A DNA stretch of 64,000 nucleotides, taken from assembly GCA_023511795.1 (NCBI GenBank), contig JAIMAU010000009.1, positions 35,231 to 99,230 of the forward strand, read 5' to 3'. A program made the translations under genes and the position numbers. Source of the stretch: Armatimonadota bacterium (GTDB taxonomy: Bacteria > Armatimonadota > UBA5829 > DTJY01). Positions within the stretch are counted from its first letter, which is position 1. The number at the start of each line of letters is the position of its first letter. The notes under the pieces were generated by a model. The model saw only the letters and a list, made by a program, of their open reading frames with translations, searched no databases and was not told the DNA's origin. Below, piece by piece: positions 34,827 to 44,107 of the stretch.

Positions 34827-37142
34827 ATGCACATCAGCAGTCTTCGCAATAAACTTAGTTTAGCTGGTTTATTAATTGCAACACCCTTCGTTGTTTGTAT
34901 TATCCTCATCCAGATATTCCATTTCAGAGAAGAAGTCAATGATGCAATTAAGGACCAGCAGGAAGTTGCAGGTGATATCGCACAAGCATATTCTAGCTAC
35001 GTGGAAGAAATATTAGTATTAGAGAGTATTCTCGGCGAAAGGATAACCGAACAGCCTGGAATTTCTCCGTCCCAACTTCGGCACAACCTGTTGGATATTG
35101 TACTCTTTTGCCCAAAGGTGAAGCACATAGCCGTGGCTGACCCAAATGGTAGAGTAATAGCGAGTGACATCTCGCAAATGGAAGGCATGAATATCTTCCA
35201 ATTTCTGCAAATAAAGCAAGAGCCTACACGCAAAGTCACACTTAGTAGTTCTTTTTATATGAAACCTTTAAATTCTGAGGTTTTTGCTATTTCTTTTCCA
35301 GTTCGAGATAGAAATAGACGACTCTCTTGCATAATTAGCGCATTGGTGGATGAGGAATCAATCAAGCAGTCTATAGTAGGACGCATGATGAACTCTGGGA
35401 TGGTTGTTATTACGGATTCCAAAGGTGTGATAGCTGTTAAGAATAACATTGGTAGAAATTACCCTGGTCGCCAATGCTGGTTGCGTTACCCTCCTATACG
35501 CGAGGCACTTAGAGGTAGGTCGGTGATGGTTGAGAAGTTTCGGATTCCTTCGGGGCCGGTGGTGCTTGGAGCGGTGGAGCCAATTCGGGAGTTTAATTGG
35601 GCGGTAGGAGTGTTTTATCCCAGAGAAGAAGTGGTGGGTCCCGTGCGCCGCAAAGCTGCAATGTGGTTATTACTTACCCTGCTGTTTGTTGGGATAGCCC
35701 TGGGTGTTACGGGTTATCTGGGTAATTTATTAAGCAAGCCTTTGCTTGATTTGGTCAAGGCGGCACGGGCTTTTCAAGCAGGCGATATGAGCGTGCGAGC
35801 AGATGTTCGTACTGGTGATGAGATACAGCTTTTGGGGCAGAGCTTTAATGGAATGGCGGCGACGCTCCAGGAGCGCACAAACGAGTTGCACGAAGCCTTG
35901 AGGTCAGAGCGGAACAGGGCTACCGAGACATCTACTTTGTATACTGTAGCCCAAGGACTTATAGTTGCTGCAAATCTTGGTGAACGCCTGGAAATTATTG
36001 CGAGATCTCTAGCATCTTTCTGCAAACTTAAACGTTGTACTATTTTTCTCAGGCGTGGCGACAGGTTGATCGCCAGCGCTGGGTGGGGATTAATTCATCC
36101 TGAGTTGGTACATGGCATTACGATAGATATTTCAGAATCAGCTCAATTGGAACAAGAAACCATATTAGCGGGGAAGCCGGTCATCATTGAGGATATTACC
36201 AGTTGCGGTGTTTTGCCTATTGAATTTATTAAAAGTGTGAATTTGAAAGGTGGGCTGTTGCTCCCGCTAGTGAGAAGGCATCATGTAGTTGGCATTGCAT
36301 TCCTTGATAATCCGGGAGAGGTGCCAATTTTAGACCAGCAAAAACTAGAGGGTGCCAGGCAACTTGCAGACCTTGCCGCTATTGCTATTGAGCATGCAAT
36401 GGCTTCCCAAAAGCAGCGCAATATAGCCGAAGCACTTCAGAGCAGTATGCTTCCGACAATTCCTTCTAGCATTGGGGTTTTCAGCTTAGCCTGCCGCTAT
36501 TATCCTGCTTTAGAAGAGGCTGAGCTTGGGGGGGATTTTTATGATTTATTGGCACTCCCAGGGGGGCAGATGGGACTAGTTATTGCGGATGTGGCAGGCA
36601 AAGGGCTCGAGGCTGCTGTGTACACAGCAATGGGCAAGTATACGCTCCGAGCGTTCCTATCCGAAGAGCCCTTTCCTAGTTCAGCGCTTACTCGTACTAA
36701 CAACGCTTTGGTTCGGACAACCCAGGAGTGGGGGTTTGTCACTATGTTCCATGGCATACTCGATGTGGAAAATGGCCAGTTAGTTTATTCTAATGCTGGT
36801 CACCCACCTGCAATGCTTGTTCGCGAATCCGGAGAGATTGCAATGTTGCCCGCAGCAGACCGCCAACCTCCTCTTGGCATCTTCCCCGATATTACGTATG
36901 TTGATGAAACATTGGATATTTTGCCAGGTGAGATACTCGTATGCTATACCGATGGGATAATAGAAGCCAGGCGCGATGGTGAACAGTTCAGCATCGAGAG
37001 ATTAGCAAGCGTGATAGCTGCCCATAAAAATGAGAACCCAAGCCAGATTGCTGATGCCATTTACGAAAGCATAATTGACTTTTCTCAAGGTGTTCTACAG
37101 GATGATATTGCTCTAATGGTGTTGAAGCGCGAACAGACTTAG
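34827..37142 (+). CDS. Membrane-bound PP2C-type (SpoIIE) phosphatase with sensor, HAMP and GAF
   Basis: 771 residues. Order: TM1 (about 12-32), an extracytoplasmic Cache-like sensor (about 35-270, with IAVADPNGRVIASD and VITDSKGVIAV), TM2 (about 277-300), HAMP (about 300-352, with [15 protein letters not shown]), a helix, GAF (about 370-525), and a SpoIIE PP2C domain (about 545-768) with GGDFYD near residue 568, the VIADVAGKG loop and closing DDIALMVL. Its family dephosphorylates serine/threonine-phosphorylated regulators, often anti-sigma-factor antagonists, in response to an external signal. The partner kinase and antagonist are not in the window. Confidence 0.92.
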   Translation: MHISSLRNKLSLAGLLIATPFVVCIILIQIFHFREEVNDAIKDQQEVAGDIAQAYSSYVEEILVLESILGERITEQPGISPSQLRHNLLDIVLFCPKVKHIAVADPNGRVIASDISQMEGMNIFQFLQIKQEPTRKVTLSSSFYMKPLNSEVFAISFPVRDRNRRLSCIISALVDEESIKQSIVGRMMNSGMVVITDSKGVIAVKNNIGRNYPGRQCWLRYPPIREALRGRSVMVEKFRIPSGPVVLGAVEPIREFNWAVGVFYPREEVVGPVRRKAAMWLLLTLLFVGIALGVTGYLGNLLSKPLLDLVKAARAFQAGDMSVRADVRTGDEIQLLGQSFNGMAATLQERTNELHEALRSERNRATETSTLYTVAQGLIVAANLGERLEIIARSLASFCKLKRCTIFLRRGDRLIASAGWGLIHPELVHGITIDISESAQLEQETILAGKPVIIEDITSCGVLPIEFIKSVNLKGGLLLPLVRRHHVVGIAFLDNPGEVPILDQQKLEGARQLADLAAIAIEHAMASQKQRNIAEALQSSMLPTIPSSIGVFSLACRYYPALEEAELGGDFYDLLALPGGQMGLVIADVAGKGLEAAVYTAMGKYTLRAFLSEEPFPSSALTRTNNALVRTTQEWGFVTMFHGILDVENGQLVYSNAGHPPAMLVRESGEIAMLPAADRQPPLGIFPDITYVDETLDILPGEILVCYTDGIIEARRDGEQFSIERLASVIAAHKNENPSQIADAIYESIIDFSQGVLQDDIALMVLKREQT

Positions 37143-37158
37143 GTTAAGCATTTAGGTT

Positions 37159-38841
37159 TTACTTGCTTACTTCCTCAATCAAGCGCCTGCGAGCTTCGCG
37201 AAACTCTGATGGGTCGAGTGTATAGTCGGTCATGGTTCGGACGACGGAATTGCAAATCTGTCGTGCTTTCCGAGGGTGCTTTTTCTCTAGCAACTTCAGA
37301 AGCTCGAAATCTTCAACTCCATCGCGGAGCGCCTCGAGTCTGATTGAACTCATAGATCCTCGCTTTCCAGGATATACGATATGTGAATCTCCGGGCGGTA
37401 GCCAGTCCGACTGCCAGTCAGTATACGGATCACCACGCCAGTAGTTGAACCCCCAGTGTAGATAGCCGGTAAGACCGTACTTGAAGTTCAACCAATGGAG
37501 CAGCCGCGTTCTGATGAGGTGAAAATCAAGCAAACGATTCATATACTTGCCCTTTGGGGTAAGACAAGTGTAAAACCATACTTCCTCGCCTAATGCTTGC
37601 CTTTCGCGGAAAAACTTCACGTGGCTTTCAAAGTGCTGGGGCAGTGGTACCCATATGTCAATTGCGCCAGCAATTTCATTTGCCGTGCATGCGTCGATGA
37701 TTCTAAGTTTAGGTGCAAATTCCCGCACCCAAGATGATAATTTTTTGTAACTTTCCGCATTAGCTGGAATTGGTTCATCGGCAAGGTGCTGAATGTAAAT
37801 GCCAATCCATCCCTTTTCTTCCAAATGCTTTTGAAGTGCGGGCATAAACCAGGAGAGGAACTGTTGCTCCTCTTCGGATGTAGTTTTAATTTTCGGGTTT
37901 GGCTTAATTGAACCGTCGGGGTTATAAATCCGGGGCCAATGAGCATCAAAGTCTTTTGCCTCCCACTCGCTCCTTCCGCCGAGGTGACCACCCTCGATTG
38001 TTCCGATTACTCCGGCTTTCTTAAAAAGCTCGACCCACCTATCGAAGCGTGAGAAATCAAGTGTTCGGTTGCCACTACTGTCATAGTGTACTGCAATCAA
38101 ATCCATGATTGGGGTAATAACCACGTTCTGGCGATGTTCGGCCATGCATCTTGCATAAGCCTCAAGCATCTTCCAATATGGCTCACTCCACATTTCCAGC
38201 CCGTGAAACTTAGCAATATTGCTGTGGGAAAACCAGTTGGTGAGGTATAGCGTTCGTTCATCCGGCAGTGTTGCAGGGTAGACTTTGACTTCTAGGGGGG
38301 TGTTGACTTTGGTGGAATCTGCTTCGATTGTTATTTCGCCCCTGTAGATTCCCGGCTCGGCGTTCTTTGGAACATAGATAGTGAACCAAATTGGCTGATT
38401 TTGGCTTGCTTTGACCGAGACCGATTTTGCTTCGAGGAGAACATCTGGTATGTCCGACGGCGCTTGGGTAATGAGATATTCGGGTGGTGTTTCAGGAGTG
38501 CCTTTTTCGATGTGAACATAACCTACGAAGTGCGCTTCAACGCGTGGAGCTACCTTCGATGGGCCGGTGAATTGCGAGACCTTCACAGTGAGATTTTCTA
38601 TGTTCCTATCCGGCGTGACAACCAACTGCGCGGATTCGTATTCGTTGCGAACAGCATCTATTTTTAGCGCGGCTAGGGTATCCGATGGAGGAGTGTCCGG
38701 AAATATTTTTATCAACGAATCTGCTAGCCAGACTTTTAATATTGGCTTTTCGGGCATTTTTTCCACCTCTTCCGCGCAAATGTTGAATTCGGCAAGCGCA
38801 AGCAGTATGCAGATAGGTAAAACAATCCTTCTTATAACCAT
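37159..38841 (-). CDS. Secreted DUF4091 glycoside-hydrolase-like protein
   Basis: 560 residues with a signal peptide ending ICA. The N-terminal 180 residues are beta-sandwich-like (PNAEPGIYRGEITI, PATLPDERTLYLTNWF), followed by a TIM-barrel-like region and the DUF4091 C-terminal domain, recognisable from HWGFNYWRGDPYTDW, SHIVYPGKRGSMSSIRLEALRDGVEDFELL. The family is found in GH-like secreted proteins and is proposed to be glycosidase-like, but the substrate is unknown. The gene ends 16 bases from the SpoIIE-type gene on the other strand, without a visible terminator. Confidence 0.82.
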   Translation of the reverse strand: MVIRRIVLPICILLALAEFNICAEEVEKMPEKPILKVWLADSLIKIFPDTPPSDTLAALKIDAVRNEYESAQLVVTPDRNIENLTVKVSQFTGPSKVAPRVEAHFVGYVHIEKGTPETPPEYLITQAPSDIPDVLLEAKSVSVKASQNQPIWFTIYVPKNAEPGIYRGEITIEADSTKVNTPLEVKVYPATLPDERTLYLTNWFSHSNIAKFHGLEMWSEPYWKMLEAYARCMAEHRQNVVITPIMDLIAVHYDSSGNRTLDFSRFDRWVELFKKAGVIGTIEGGHLGGRSEWEAKDFDAHWPRIYNPDGSIKPNPKIKTTSEEEQQFLSWFMPALQKHLEEKGWIGIYIQHLADEPIPANAESYKKLSSWVREFAPKLRIIDACTANEIAGAIDIWVPLPQHFESHVKFFRERQALGEEVWFYTCLTPKGKYMNRLLDFHLIRTRLLHWLNFKYGLTGYLHWGFNYWRGDPYTDWQSDWLPPGDSHIVYPGKRGSMSSIRLEALRDGVEDFELLKLLEKKHPRKARQICNSVVRTMTDYTLDPSEFREARRRLIEEVSK

Positions 38842-38896
38842 GGTATTGTCACCCTAGGAATTTTCTCCGACGGTATAAGGAATCCTTTTTGTTTTA

Positions 38897-38939
38897 AAAG
38901 AAAAAGGGCCAGCCGGGTCCGGCTGAACCGGCCCCGGGT
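38897..38939 (-). terminator. Intrinsic terminator for the PorD-like ferredoxin gene
   Basis: On the minus strand a nested hairpin (GGGCC/GGCCC enclosing GCCGG/CCGGC, 38906-38936) is followed by TTTTTCTTTT (38905 down to 38896). It follows the minus-strand ferredoxin gene and keeps its transcript out of the DUF4091 gene. Confidence 0.75.
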
Positions 38940-38967
38940 AGCCCTCAAGCAATGAAGGAAGACCGCG

Positions 38968-39312
38968 CTACTTCCCTCGAAACTCGGCTTCTGGAACCAT
39001 TTTGTATGCCTTTACCTTTTGTGGACACTCCTCAGCGCAGATTCCACATCCCTTGCAGTGATCTAGGTCTATTCCTGTTATTTTGCCTTCTTCGTTCACG
39101 AGAATTGCGCTGTCGGGACAATATGCCCAGCAGATTAAACAATGAATGCATTTTTCTGCATCCCAAACTGGGCGCTGAGTGCGCCAATCGCCTGTCTTGT
39201 ATTTTGCCGCTGTGCCACTCTCGGTAACCAATCCTGCCTCAGGAAGTTCCCGCCAGCAGGGTTCCTTGGTCTCGGGCATTTTCTTTAGCTTTTCGTTAAC
39301 ATTAACTGCCAT
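38968..39312 (-). CDS. Two-cluster 4Fe-4S ferredoxin, PorD-like (2-oxoacid oxidoreductase delta subunit)
   Basis: 114 residues from the ATG at 39312, which has AGGAGAA upstream; an upstream in-frame ATG at 39345 lacks such a site. Two cluster motifs are complete: C55-x2-C58-x2-C61-x3-C65-P and C86-x2-C89-x2-C92-x3-C96-P. The upstream segment PCWRELPEAGLVTESGTA matches PorD/VorD delta subunits of pyruvate:ferredoxin or 2-oxoisovalerate oxidoreductases. These pass electrons from pyruvate oxidation. No other Por subunits are near, so either they are elsewhere or the protein has another role. Confidence 0.85.
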   Translation of the reverse strand: MAVNVNEKLKKMPETKEPCWRELPEAGLVTESGTAAKYKTGDWRTQRPVWDAEKCIHCLICWAYCPDSAILVNEEGKITGIDLDHCKGCGICAEECPQKVKAYKMVPEAEFRGK

Positions 39313-39481
39313 ATGGCTTCTCCTGAAGTGATATGTACGTTGCAAATTTAGCTTCCACCATCTGTCGAAGGCGGTTCCACAGGTTCGCTAACACCATCTT
39401 GAAAATGTACAGGCAAACCCGAATTAGTCTAGCAGATTTACTTGATTTGGTCAAGTGATGCTTTTGTTTTCAAGCCGACTA

Positions 39482-40789
39482 CTAATTACGGAATCGATTG
39501 ACTAAGCCGATGGTTTTTCCTATGGCATTGGTTATGCCGTAGATTAGCCTAAACCACTTGTCCTTAAATACATAGTCCATGTCTAAGCCTTTTTCGCGAA
39601 GCAAGCCTTCCTCCCGAAGTTTTTCAATTAGGGGTACTCCGCCGTAAAGAGTGAGTTTGGTGGTATATAAGAAAGGTAATTTTGAAAAGCTATCTTGAAG
39701 CTTCATCTCGCGAATGAAATCAATATTTTGGAGTAGCTCATTTAAGGTTACATAAGGGTCAAGCATAATTAACCCAGCATGTATATTGATTCCCAGTTTT
39801 CTTACAAGCTCTATGGCGCGCCGGCTTTGCTCGACCGTTATTTTCTTATTATACGTATCCAGCTGGCGCTGGACCCCAGATTCAACTCCGAGAAATACCC
39901 TTGTAAGGCCAACTTCTTTGAGCTTTCGAAGAAGTTCTTCGTCTGCTTCATCCACTCGGCATTCAATTGTAAAGGTGAAGTCGAGCTTGCGGGCTTTCAT
40001 CTCGTCAATAATTCGAAGTACCCTTTCCTTATTTTTTGCTCCTGGACCAATGAAGTTATCGTCCGAGAACACGAACTCCCGAACACCTGTCTCACTAATT
40101 ACTTTTTCAATTTCGTCTAAGATGTTGGCGGCGCTCCTGTATCTTGGAGCGCGACCACCATGTAGCCCATAGAAGCTGTGGATTGAGCAAAAAGCACAAC
40201 GGTGGTAGCATCCGCGGCTTCCGGAGATTAGCGCAGGCATTTTCGGTGTCATCCGCGCAAGCTCGTCACGCGCAGGAAACGGCAGGCTGTCGAGGTCCTC
40301 GACTAATGGCGGCATAGGGTTTAGCACTAACTTGTTGCCGTTGAGATAAGCTATCCCCGGAGTGTCATGCCAGTCCTCGCCTCGCGAAATCCGCCCAAAT
40401 ACTTCGCTTGCTGTTATCTCACCTTCACCTCTTACAAGGAAGTCGAACTCAGGACATGCGGTCAAGATTTTTTCGGCTGAGAAGGTCGGAAGATAGCCAC
40501 CCGCACAGATGATGGCATCCTTTTTCTTTTTCCGTACTTTTTTTGCGATGGTGAGTAGATTATATCTGTGGACATCATATGCGGTGATTCCAAGGCAATC
40601 GAAGTCGCGAGAGATCACCTCGGCGATGGTTTCACCCAAATTCATTCGCCTAAGGTATGCATCTAACATTTCGACTTCATGTCCATCACGGCGGAGCACA
40701 GCGGCGATATATCCCATCCCGAGGCTCTCGGTGTGGCGGGTAGGTGGTTCCTTACCATCCATTGGTGGATTGAGGAGCAAAACCTTCAT
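39482..40789 (-). CDS. B12-binding-domain radical SAM protein
   Basis: 435 residues. The N-terminal 140 residues form a cobalamin-binding fold (MKVLLLNPPM, LGITAYDVH, GGYLPTF, RGEGE). The usual DxHxxG becomes D72-V-H74-R-Y-N, so lower-ligand use of histidine is uncertain. The radical SAM cluster motif C-x3-C-x2-C is C194, C198 and C201 in RGCYHRCAFC, followed by a barrel (VFSDDNFIG, ECRVDEADEELL, FLGVESGVQ). Members methylate or rearrange carbon centres; the product is unknown. It is divergent from clpB. A palindrome upstream (40819-40836) might regulate it. Confidence 0.87.
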   Translation of the reverse strand: MKVLLLNPPMDGKEPPTRHTESLGMGYIAAVLRRDGHEVEMLDAYLRRMNLGETIAEVISRDFDCLGITAYDVHRYNLLTIAKKVRKKKKDAIICAGGYLPTFSAEKILTACPEFDFLVRGEGEITASEVFGRISRGEDWHDTPGIAYLNGNKLVLNPMPPLVEDLDSLPFPARDELARMTPKMPALISGSRGCYHRCAFCSIHSFYGLHGGRAPRYRSAANILDEIEKVISETGVREFVFSDDNFIGPGAKNKERVLRIIDEMKARKLDFTFTIECRVDEADEELLRKLKEVGLTRVFLGVESGVQRQLDTYNKKITVEQSRRAIELVRKLGINIHAGLIMLDPYVTLNELLQNIDFIREMKLQDSFSKLPFLYTTKLTLYGGVPLIEKLREEGLLREKGLDMDYVFKDKWFRLIYGITNAIGKTIGLVNRFRN

Positions 40790-40818
40790 GGTTATCTATC
40801 TCCTAGTTTTTAAATTAT

Positions 40819-40836
40819 CTTTTGTTAAGACAAAAG
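40819..40836. promoter_or_regulatory. Perfect palindrome upstream of the radical SAM gene
   Basis: CTTTTGT and ACAAAAG (40819-40825 and 40830-40836) flank a 4-base centre. It lies 30 bases upstream of the minus-strand radical SAM start, where an operator would fit. The binding protein is unknown. Confidence 0.35.
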
Positions 40837-41183
40837 TTACAATACTACGCTGCTGCTTGTCGAGCGTTTTCTTTTCGATTGCTAGAGCTCAGAACTCTCG
40901 AGCGACCGCTTGAAGTAACCCAAGCGATTGCTTAGCCCAATATCGTCGCTGCAAGTTGTGCGCATCACATTTCCGAATCAACCCCTTTTAGGAGGTTTGC
41001 CACGTTTGTGAAGAATATAGCAATAGGATTTCAATATCATCAAGAGAATCAAGAGAAGCTTTGAAAGCTATAATAACATATTTTTCAGGAATTGTATTCT
41101 TGGTTGAGGTATTTCTTAGCGTTTATATAAGCGCTCCCTTGGCAAAAATTAAAGTGGGATAGTTTTCAAAAATGATGAAAAAT

Positions 41184-41208
41184 CACTTGACAATAATACA
41201 CTCAAGTG
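41184..41208. promoter_or_regulatory. HAIR-like HspR operator in the clpB promoter
   Basis: The inverted repeat CACTTGA...TCAAGTG (41184-41190 and 41202-41208) contains CTTGACA-N7-ACTCAAG at 41186-41206. The HspR operator consensus is CTTGAGT-N7-ACTCAAG, so the right half is exact and the left matches 5 of 7. It covers the -35 and most of the spacer. Confidence 0.6.
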
Positions 41209-41215
41209 GTATAAT
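41187..41215 (+). promoter_or_regulatory. Consensus sigma-70 promoter of clpB
   Basis: Perfect TTGACA 41187-41192 and TATAAT 41210-41215, 17 bases apart, with a leader of about 25 bases. Confidence 0.85.
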
Positions 41216-41247
41216 ACAAACACAAGCAAGTCTAGGGAGAGAAAACT

Positions 41248-43875
41248 ATGAGATTAGACAAGTTTACTCTGAAGGCTCAGGAAGCGCTCCAAGAAGCGCA
41301 GAGTATCGCAGATGAAAACGGCCATCAGGAAATAGGAGCAGAACATCTTCTCCTTGCACTTCTCAGGCAGGGAGAAGGCATTGTCACGCCTATTTTGCAA
41401 AAGATTGGGGTGAATCCCAAAGCCGTTCAGCTCCAGGTCGAGGGTGTGCTGGATAGAATGCCCAAGGTCGGTGGTGTCACAGGGACTCAGTACATCTCGC
41501 CTACGCTCAAGACTGTTTTGGATAAAGCGTGGGACGAAGCCCAACGAATGAAGGATGAGTATATTAGCACAGAACACATGCTTGTGGCACTTTCTGAATC
41601 ACAGGGCGAGGCTGGCAATATACTCCGCCGCTTTGGTGCAACAAAGGATAACATATACAAGGCTCTGGCTGAGGTTCGCGGCAGTGCTCGTGTTACCGAC
41701 CAAAGTCCTGAGGAGAAATATCAAGCGCTAGAGCGTTATGGGCGCGACCTTACCGAAGCAGCACGAAAGGGTAAGCTTGACCCAGTTATTGGACGTGATG
41801 AAGAGATTCGCCGCGTAATTCAAGTTCTTTCCAGGCGGACGAAAAACAACCCTGTGCTTATAGGCGAGCCAGGCGTCGGCAAAACTGCTATTGTCGAGGG
41901 GCTTGCTCAACGCATTGTTTCGGGTGATGTTCCAGAAGGACTCAAGGACAAGCGCATCATCGCACTTGACATCGGCGGCATGGTTGCCGGTACAAAGTTC
42001 CGAGGCGAATTCGAGGAACGCATGAAGGCGGTACTTCGCGAGATTGCCGAATCTGAGGGCGAAATCATTCTATTTATCGACGAGTTGCACACAGTTGTGG
42101 GTGCGGGCGCAGCTGAAGGTGCAGTGGATGCATCTAATATGCTAAAGCCTATGCTTGCCAGAGGCGAGCTGCGGTGCGTCGGTGCAACTACACTCGACGA
42201 GTACCGCAAGCACATAGAAAAGGACGCTGCCCTTGAGCGTCGTTTCCAGCCAATACTTGTCTCCGAGCCAAACGTGGAGGATACAATTGCCATACTTAGG
42301 GGTCTCAAAGAGCGCTATGAAGTTCACCATGGCGTTAAGATAAATGACTCTGCAATTGTAGCGGCAGCGACGCTTTCACATAGATATATTGCCGACCGAT
42401 TCCTGCCAGACAAGGCGATTGATTTAATCGATGAGGCATGTGCACGTCTGCGCATGGAGATTGACAGCATGCCCACCGAAATAGATGTTATCGAGCGACG
42501 CATCCGCCAGCTTGAAATTGAACGTGAAGCCCTTAAAAAGGAAACTGATAAGTCTGCAAGGGAACGACTGGAAAAGCTGGAGCAGGAGTTAGCTAACCTT
42601 CGCGAACAGTCTGCTGAAATGAAGGCTCATTGGCAGACGGAAAAGGAAATTGTGCAGAGAATTCGGCAAATCAAGGAGCAAATTGAGCAGGCGAAGACGG
42701 AACTGCAAGCTGCCGAGCGAGATGCAGACCTTCAAAGAGCGGCGGAACTTAGATATGGCGTTATTCTCAACTTGGAAAAGGAACTTGAGACACAGACTGC
42801 GCGCCTAGCGGAAGTCCAGAAGGACAAAAAGATGCTCAAGGAGGAAGTTGACGCAGAGGATATCGCCGAAGTTGTGAGCAAGTGGACTGGCATTCCTGTG
42901 TCAAGAATGCTTGAAGGTGAGATGCAAAAGCTTGTTCATATGGAGGAGCGATTGAAACTCCGAGTGATAGGTCAGGATGAAGCCATTCAGGCGGTATCGA
43001 ATGCAGTGCGCCGAGCAAGGGCTGGCTTGCAGGATCCCAACCGGCCTATAGGGAGCTTTATATTCCTAGGACCGACAGGGGTTGGTAAGACCGAGCTTGC
43101 AAGGGCACTAGCCGAGTTTCTCTTCGACGATGAGAAGGCTTTAATTAGGCTAGATATGTCAGAGTATATGGAGAAGCACTCGGTTGCTCGAATGATTGGC
43201 GCGCCGCCTGGTTATGTTGGTTATGAAGAAGGTGGGCAGCTTACCGAGATGGTTCGAAGGCGGCCCTACAGCGTAATCCTTTTCGACGAAATCGAAAAGG
43301 CTCATCCAGACGTATTCAATGCGCTCCTGCAAATACTTGATGAAGGACGCATGACCGACGGCCAGGGTCGCACAGTTGATTTCAAGAACACTGTCATTAT
43401 CATGACTTCAAACGTTGGTTCCGCGTACATCCATGAGCACACGCTCGGCTTCCGACGGGGGAATATCCTCCAAGATGATTCCGAGTTTAAGAAAAACGTT
43501 ATGGATGCGCTCCGCGAACAATTCCGGCCGGAGTTCTTAAATAGAATAGATGAAATAATTATCTTCAATCCACTAGGCCGCGAGGAAATTAAGCAAATAG
43601 TGGATATCCAAATAGAGCATCTAAAGAAGCGACTGGCTGAGAAGCATCTCTCTATCGAACTAACGGAAGCGGCTAAGGAAGCGCTTGCGTCTGAGGGGTT
43701 CGACCCAGTATATGGCGCACGGCCACTCAAGAGGACAATCCAGAAGCGCATACAGGATCCGCTTGCAATGAAGATACTCTCCGGCGAGATTCGCGAGGGT
43801 GAGCACGTGAAGGTAGACTATGCGGACGGCGAGTTTGTCTTCACCCCTGTGATAGAACCGGAGCTGGTGAGCTAA
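41248..43875 (+). CDS. clpB: ClpB-type disaggregase with a ClpC-like LGF tripeptide
   Basis: 875 residues, the usual ClpB length. It is a hexameric AAA+ machine that works with DnaK to rescue aggregated proteins. The N-terminal Clp repeat pair (1-145), D1 Walker A GEPGVGKT (206-213), a long M-domain coiled coil (about 410-530, with [16 protein letters not shown] and [14 protein letters not shown]) and D2 Walker A GPTGVGKT (608-615) are all visible; the long M domain separates it from ClpC/ClpA. Oddly, D2 carries HTLGFRRGN with L733-G734-F735, at the place where ClpC has its ClpP-docking LGF loop. GGGAGAG precedes the ATG. The promoter carries a HAIR-like operator. Confidence 0.9.
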   Translation: MRLDKFTLKAQEALQEAQSIADENGHQEIGAEHLLLALLRQGEGIVTPILQKIGVNPKAVQLQVEGVLDRMPKVGGVTGTQYISPTLKTVLDKAWDEAQRMKDEYISTEHMLVALSESQGEAGNILRRFGATKDNIYKALAEVRGSARVTDQSPEEKYQALERYGRDLTEAARKGKLDPVIGRDEEIRRVIQVLSRRTKNNPVLIGEPGVGKTAIVEGLAQRIVSGDVPEGLKDKRIIALDIGGMVAGTKFRGEFEERMKAVLREIAESEGEIILFIDELHTVVGAGAAEGAVDASNMLKPMLARGELRCVGATTLDEYRKHIEKDAALERRFQPILVSEPNVEDTIAILRGLKERYEVHHGVKINDSAIVAAATLSHRYIADRFLPDKAIDLIDEACARLRMEIDSMPTEIDVIERRIRQLEIEREALKKETDKSARERLEKLEQELANLREQSAEMKAHWQTEKEIVQRIRQIKEQIEQAKTELQAAERDADLQRAAELRYGVILNLEKELETQTARLAEVQKDKKMLKEEVDAEDIAEVVSKWTGIPVSRMLEGEMQKLVHMEERLKLRVIGQDEAIQAVSNAVRRARAGLQDPNRPIGSFIFLGPTGVGKTELARALAEFLFDDEKALIRLDMSEYMEKHSVARMIGAPPGYVGYEEGGQLTEMVRRRPYSVILFDEIEKAHPDVFNALLQILDEGRMTDGQGRTVDFKNTVIIMTSNVGSAYIHEHTLGFRRGNILQDDSEFKKNVMDALREQFRPEFLNRIDEIIIFNPLGREEIKQIVDIQIEHLKKRLAEKHLSIELTEAAKEALASEGFDPVYGARPLKRTIQKRIQDPLAMKILSGEIREGEHVKVDYADGEFVFTPVIEPELVS

Positions 43876-43902
43876 ACGTTAGAAGAGCCGATATAGGCTA
43901 AT

Positions 43903-43940
43903 GGGCGGGCTGATAATATGCTCGCCCTTTTTGTTTTTTT
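43903..43940 (+). terminator. Intrinsic terminator of clpB
   Basis: An 8-base stem GGGCGGGC/GCTCGCCC (43903-43910 with 43920-43927, one G-U) is followed by a long T-tract. Confidence 0.85.
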
Positions 43941-44107
43941 TTGCGCTTGGTTGTTTTGCTAAATCCTTATTTCAAACGCTTCACTAAAAATAGGCATCGG
44001 ATAAAGTTTTGCGGCAAAAATGCTTTACAGGTTTGTCCCAGCATCTTTATCAATTGGGCTTTTGAGTTTTGCGAGGGCTACTTGTGAAAGCTACTCTGAG
44101 GTTGGGT

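Larger units (their letters stand above)
40790..41247. other. 458-base divergent intergenic region before clpB
   Basis: It holds the palindrome at 40819-40836 near the radical SAM gene and the clpB promoter with its overlapping inverted repeat at 41184-41215. The middle is A+T-rich without coding character. Confidence 0.7.

Noticed and set aside
41248..43875. ClpC rather than ClpB
   Set aside because: The long coiled-coil M domain of about 120 residues and 875-residue length fit ClpB; only the LGF tripeptide is ClpC-like.
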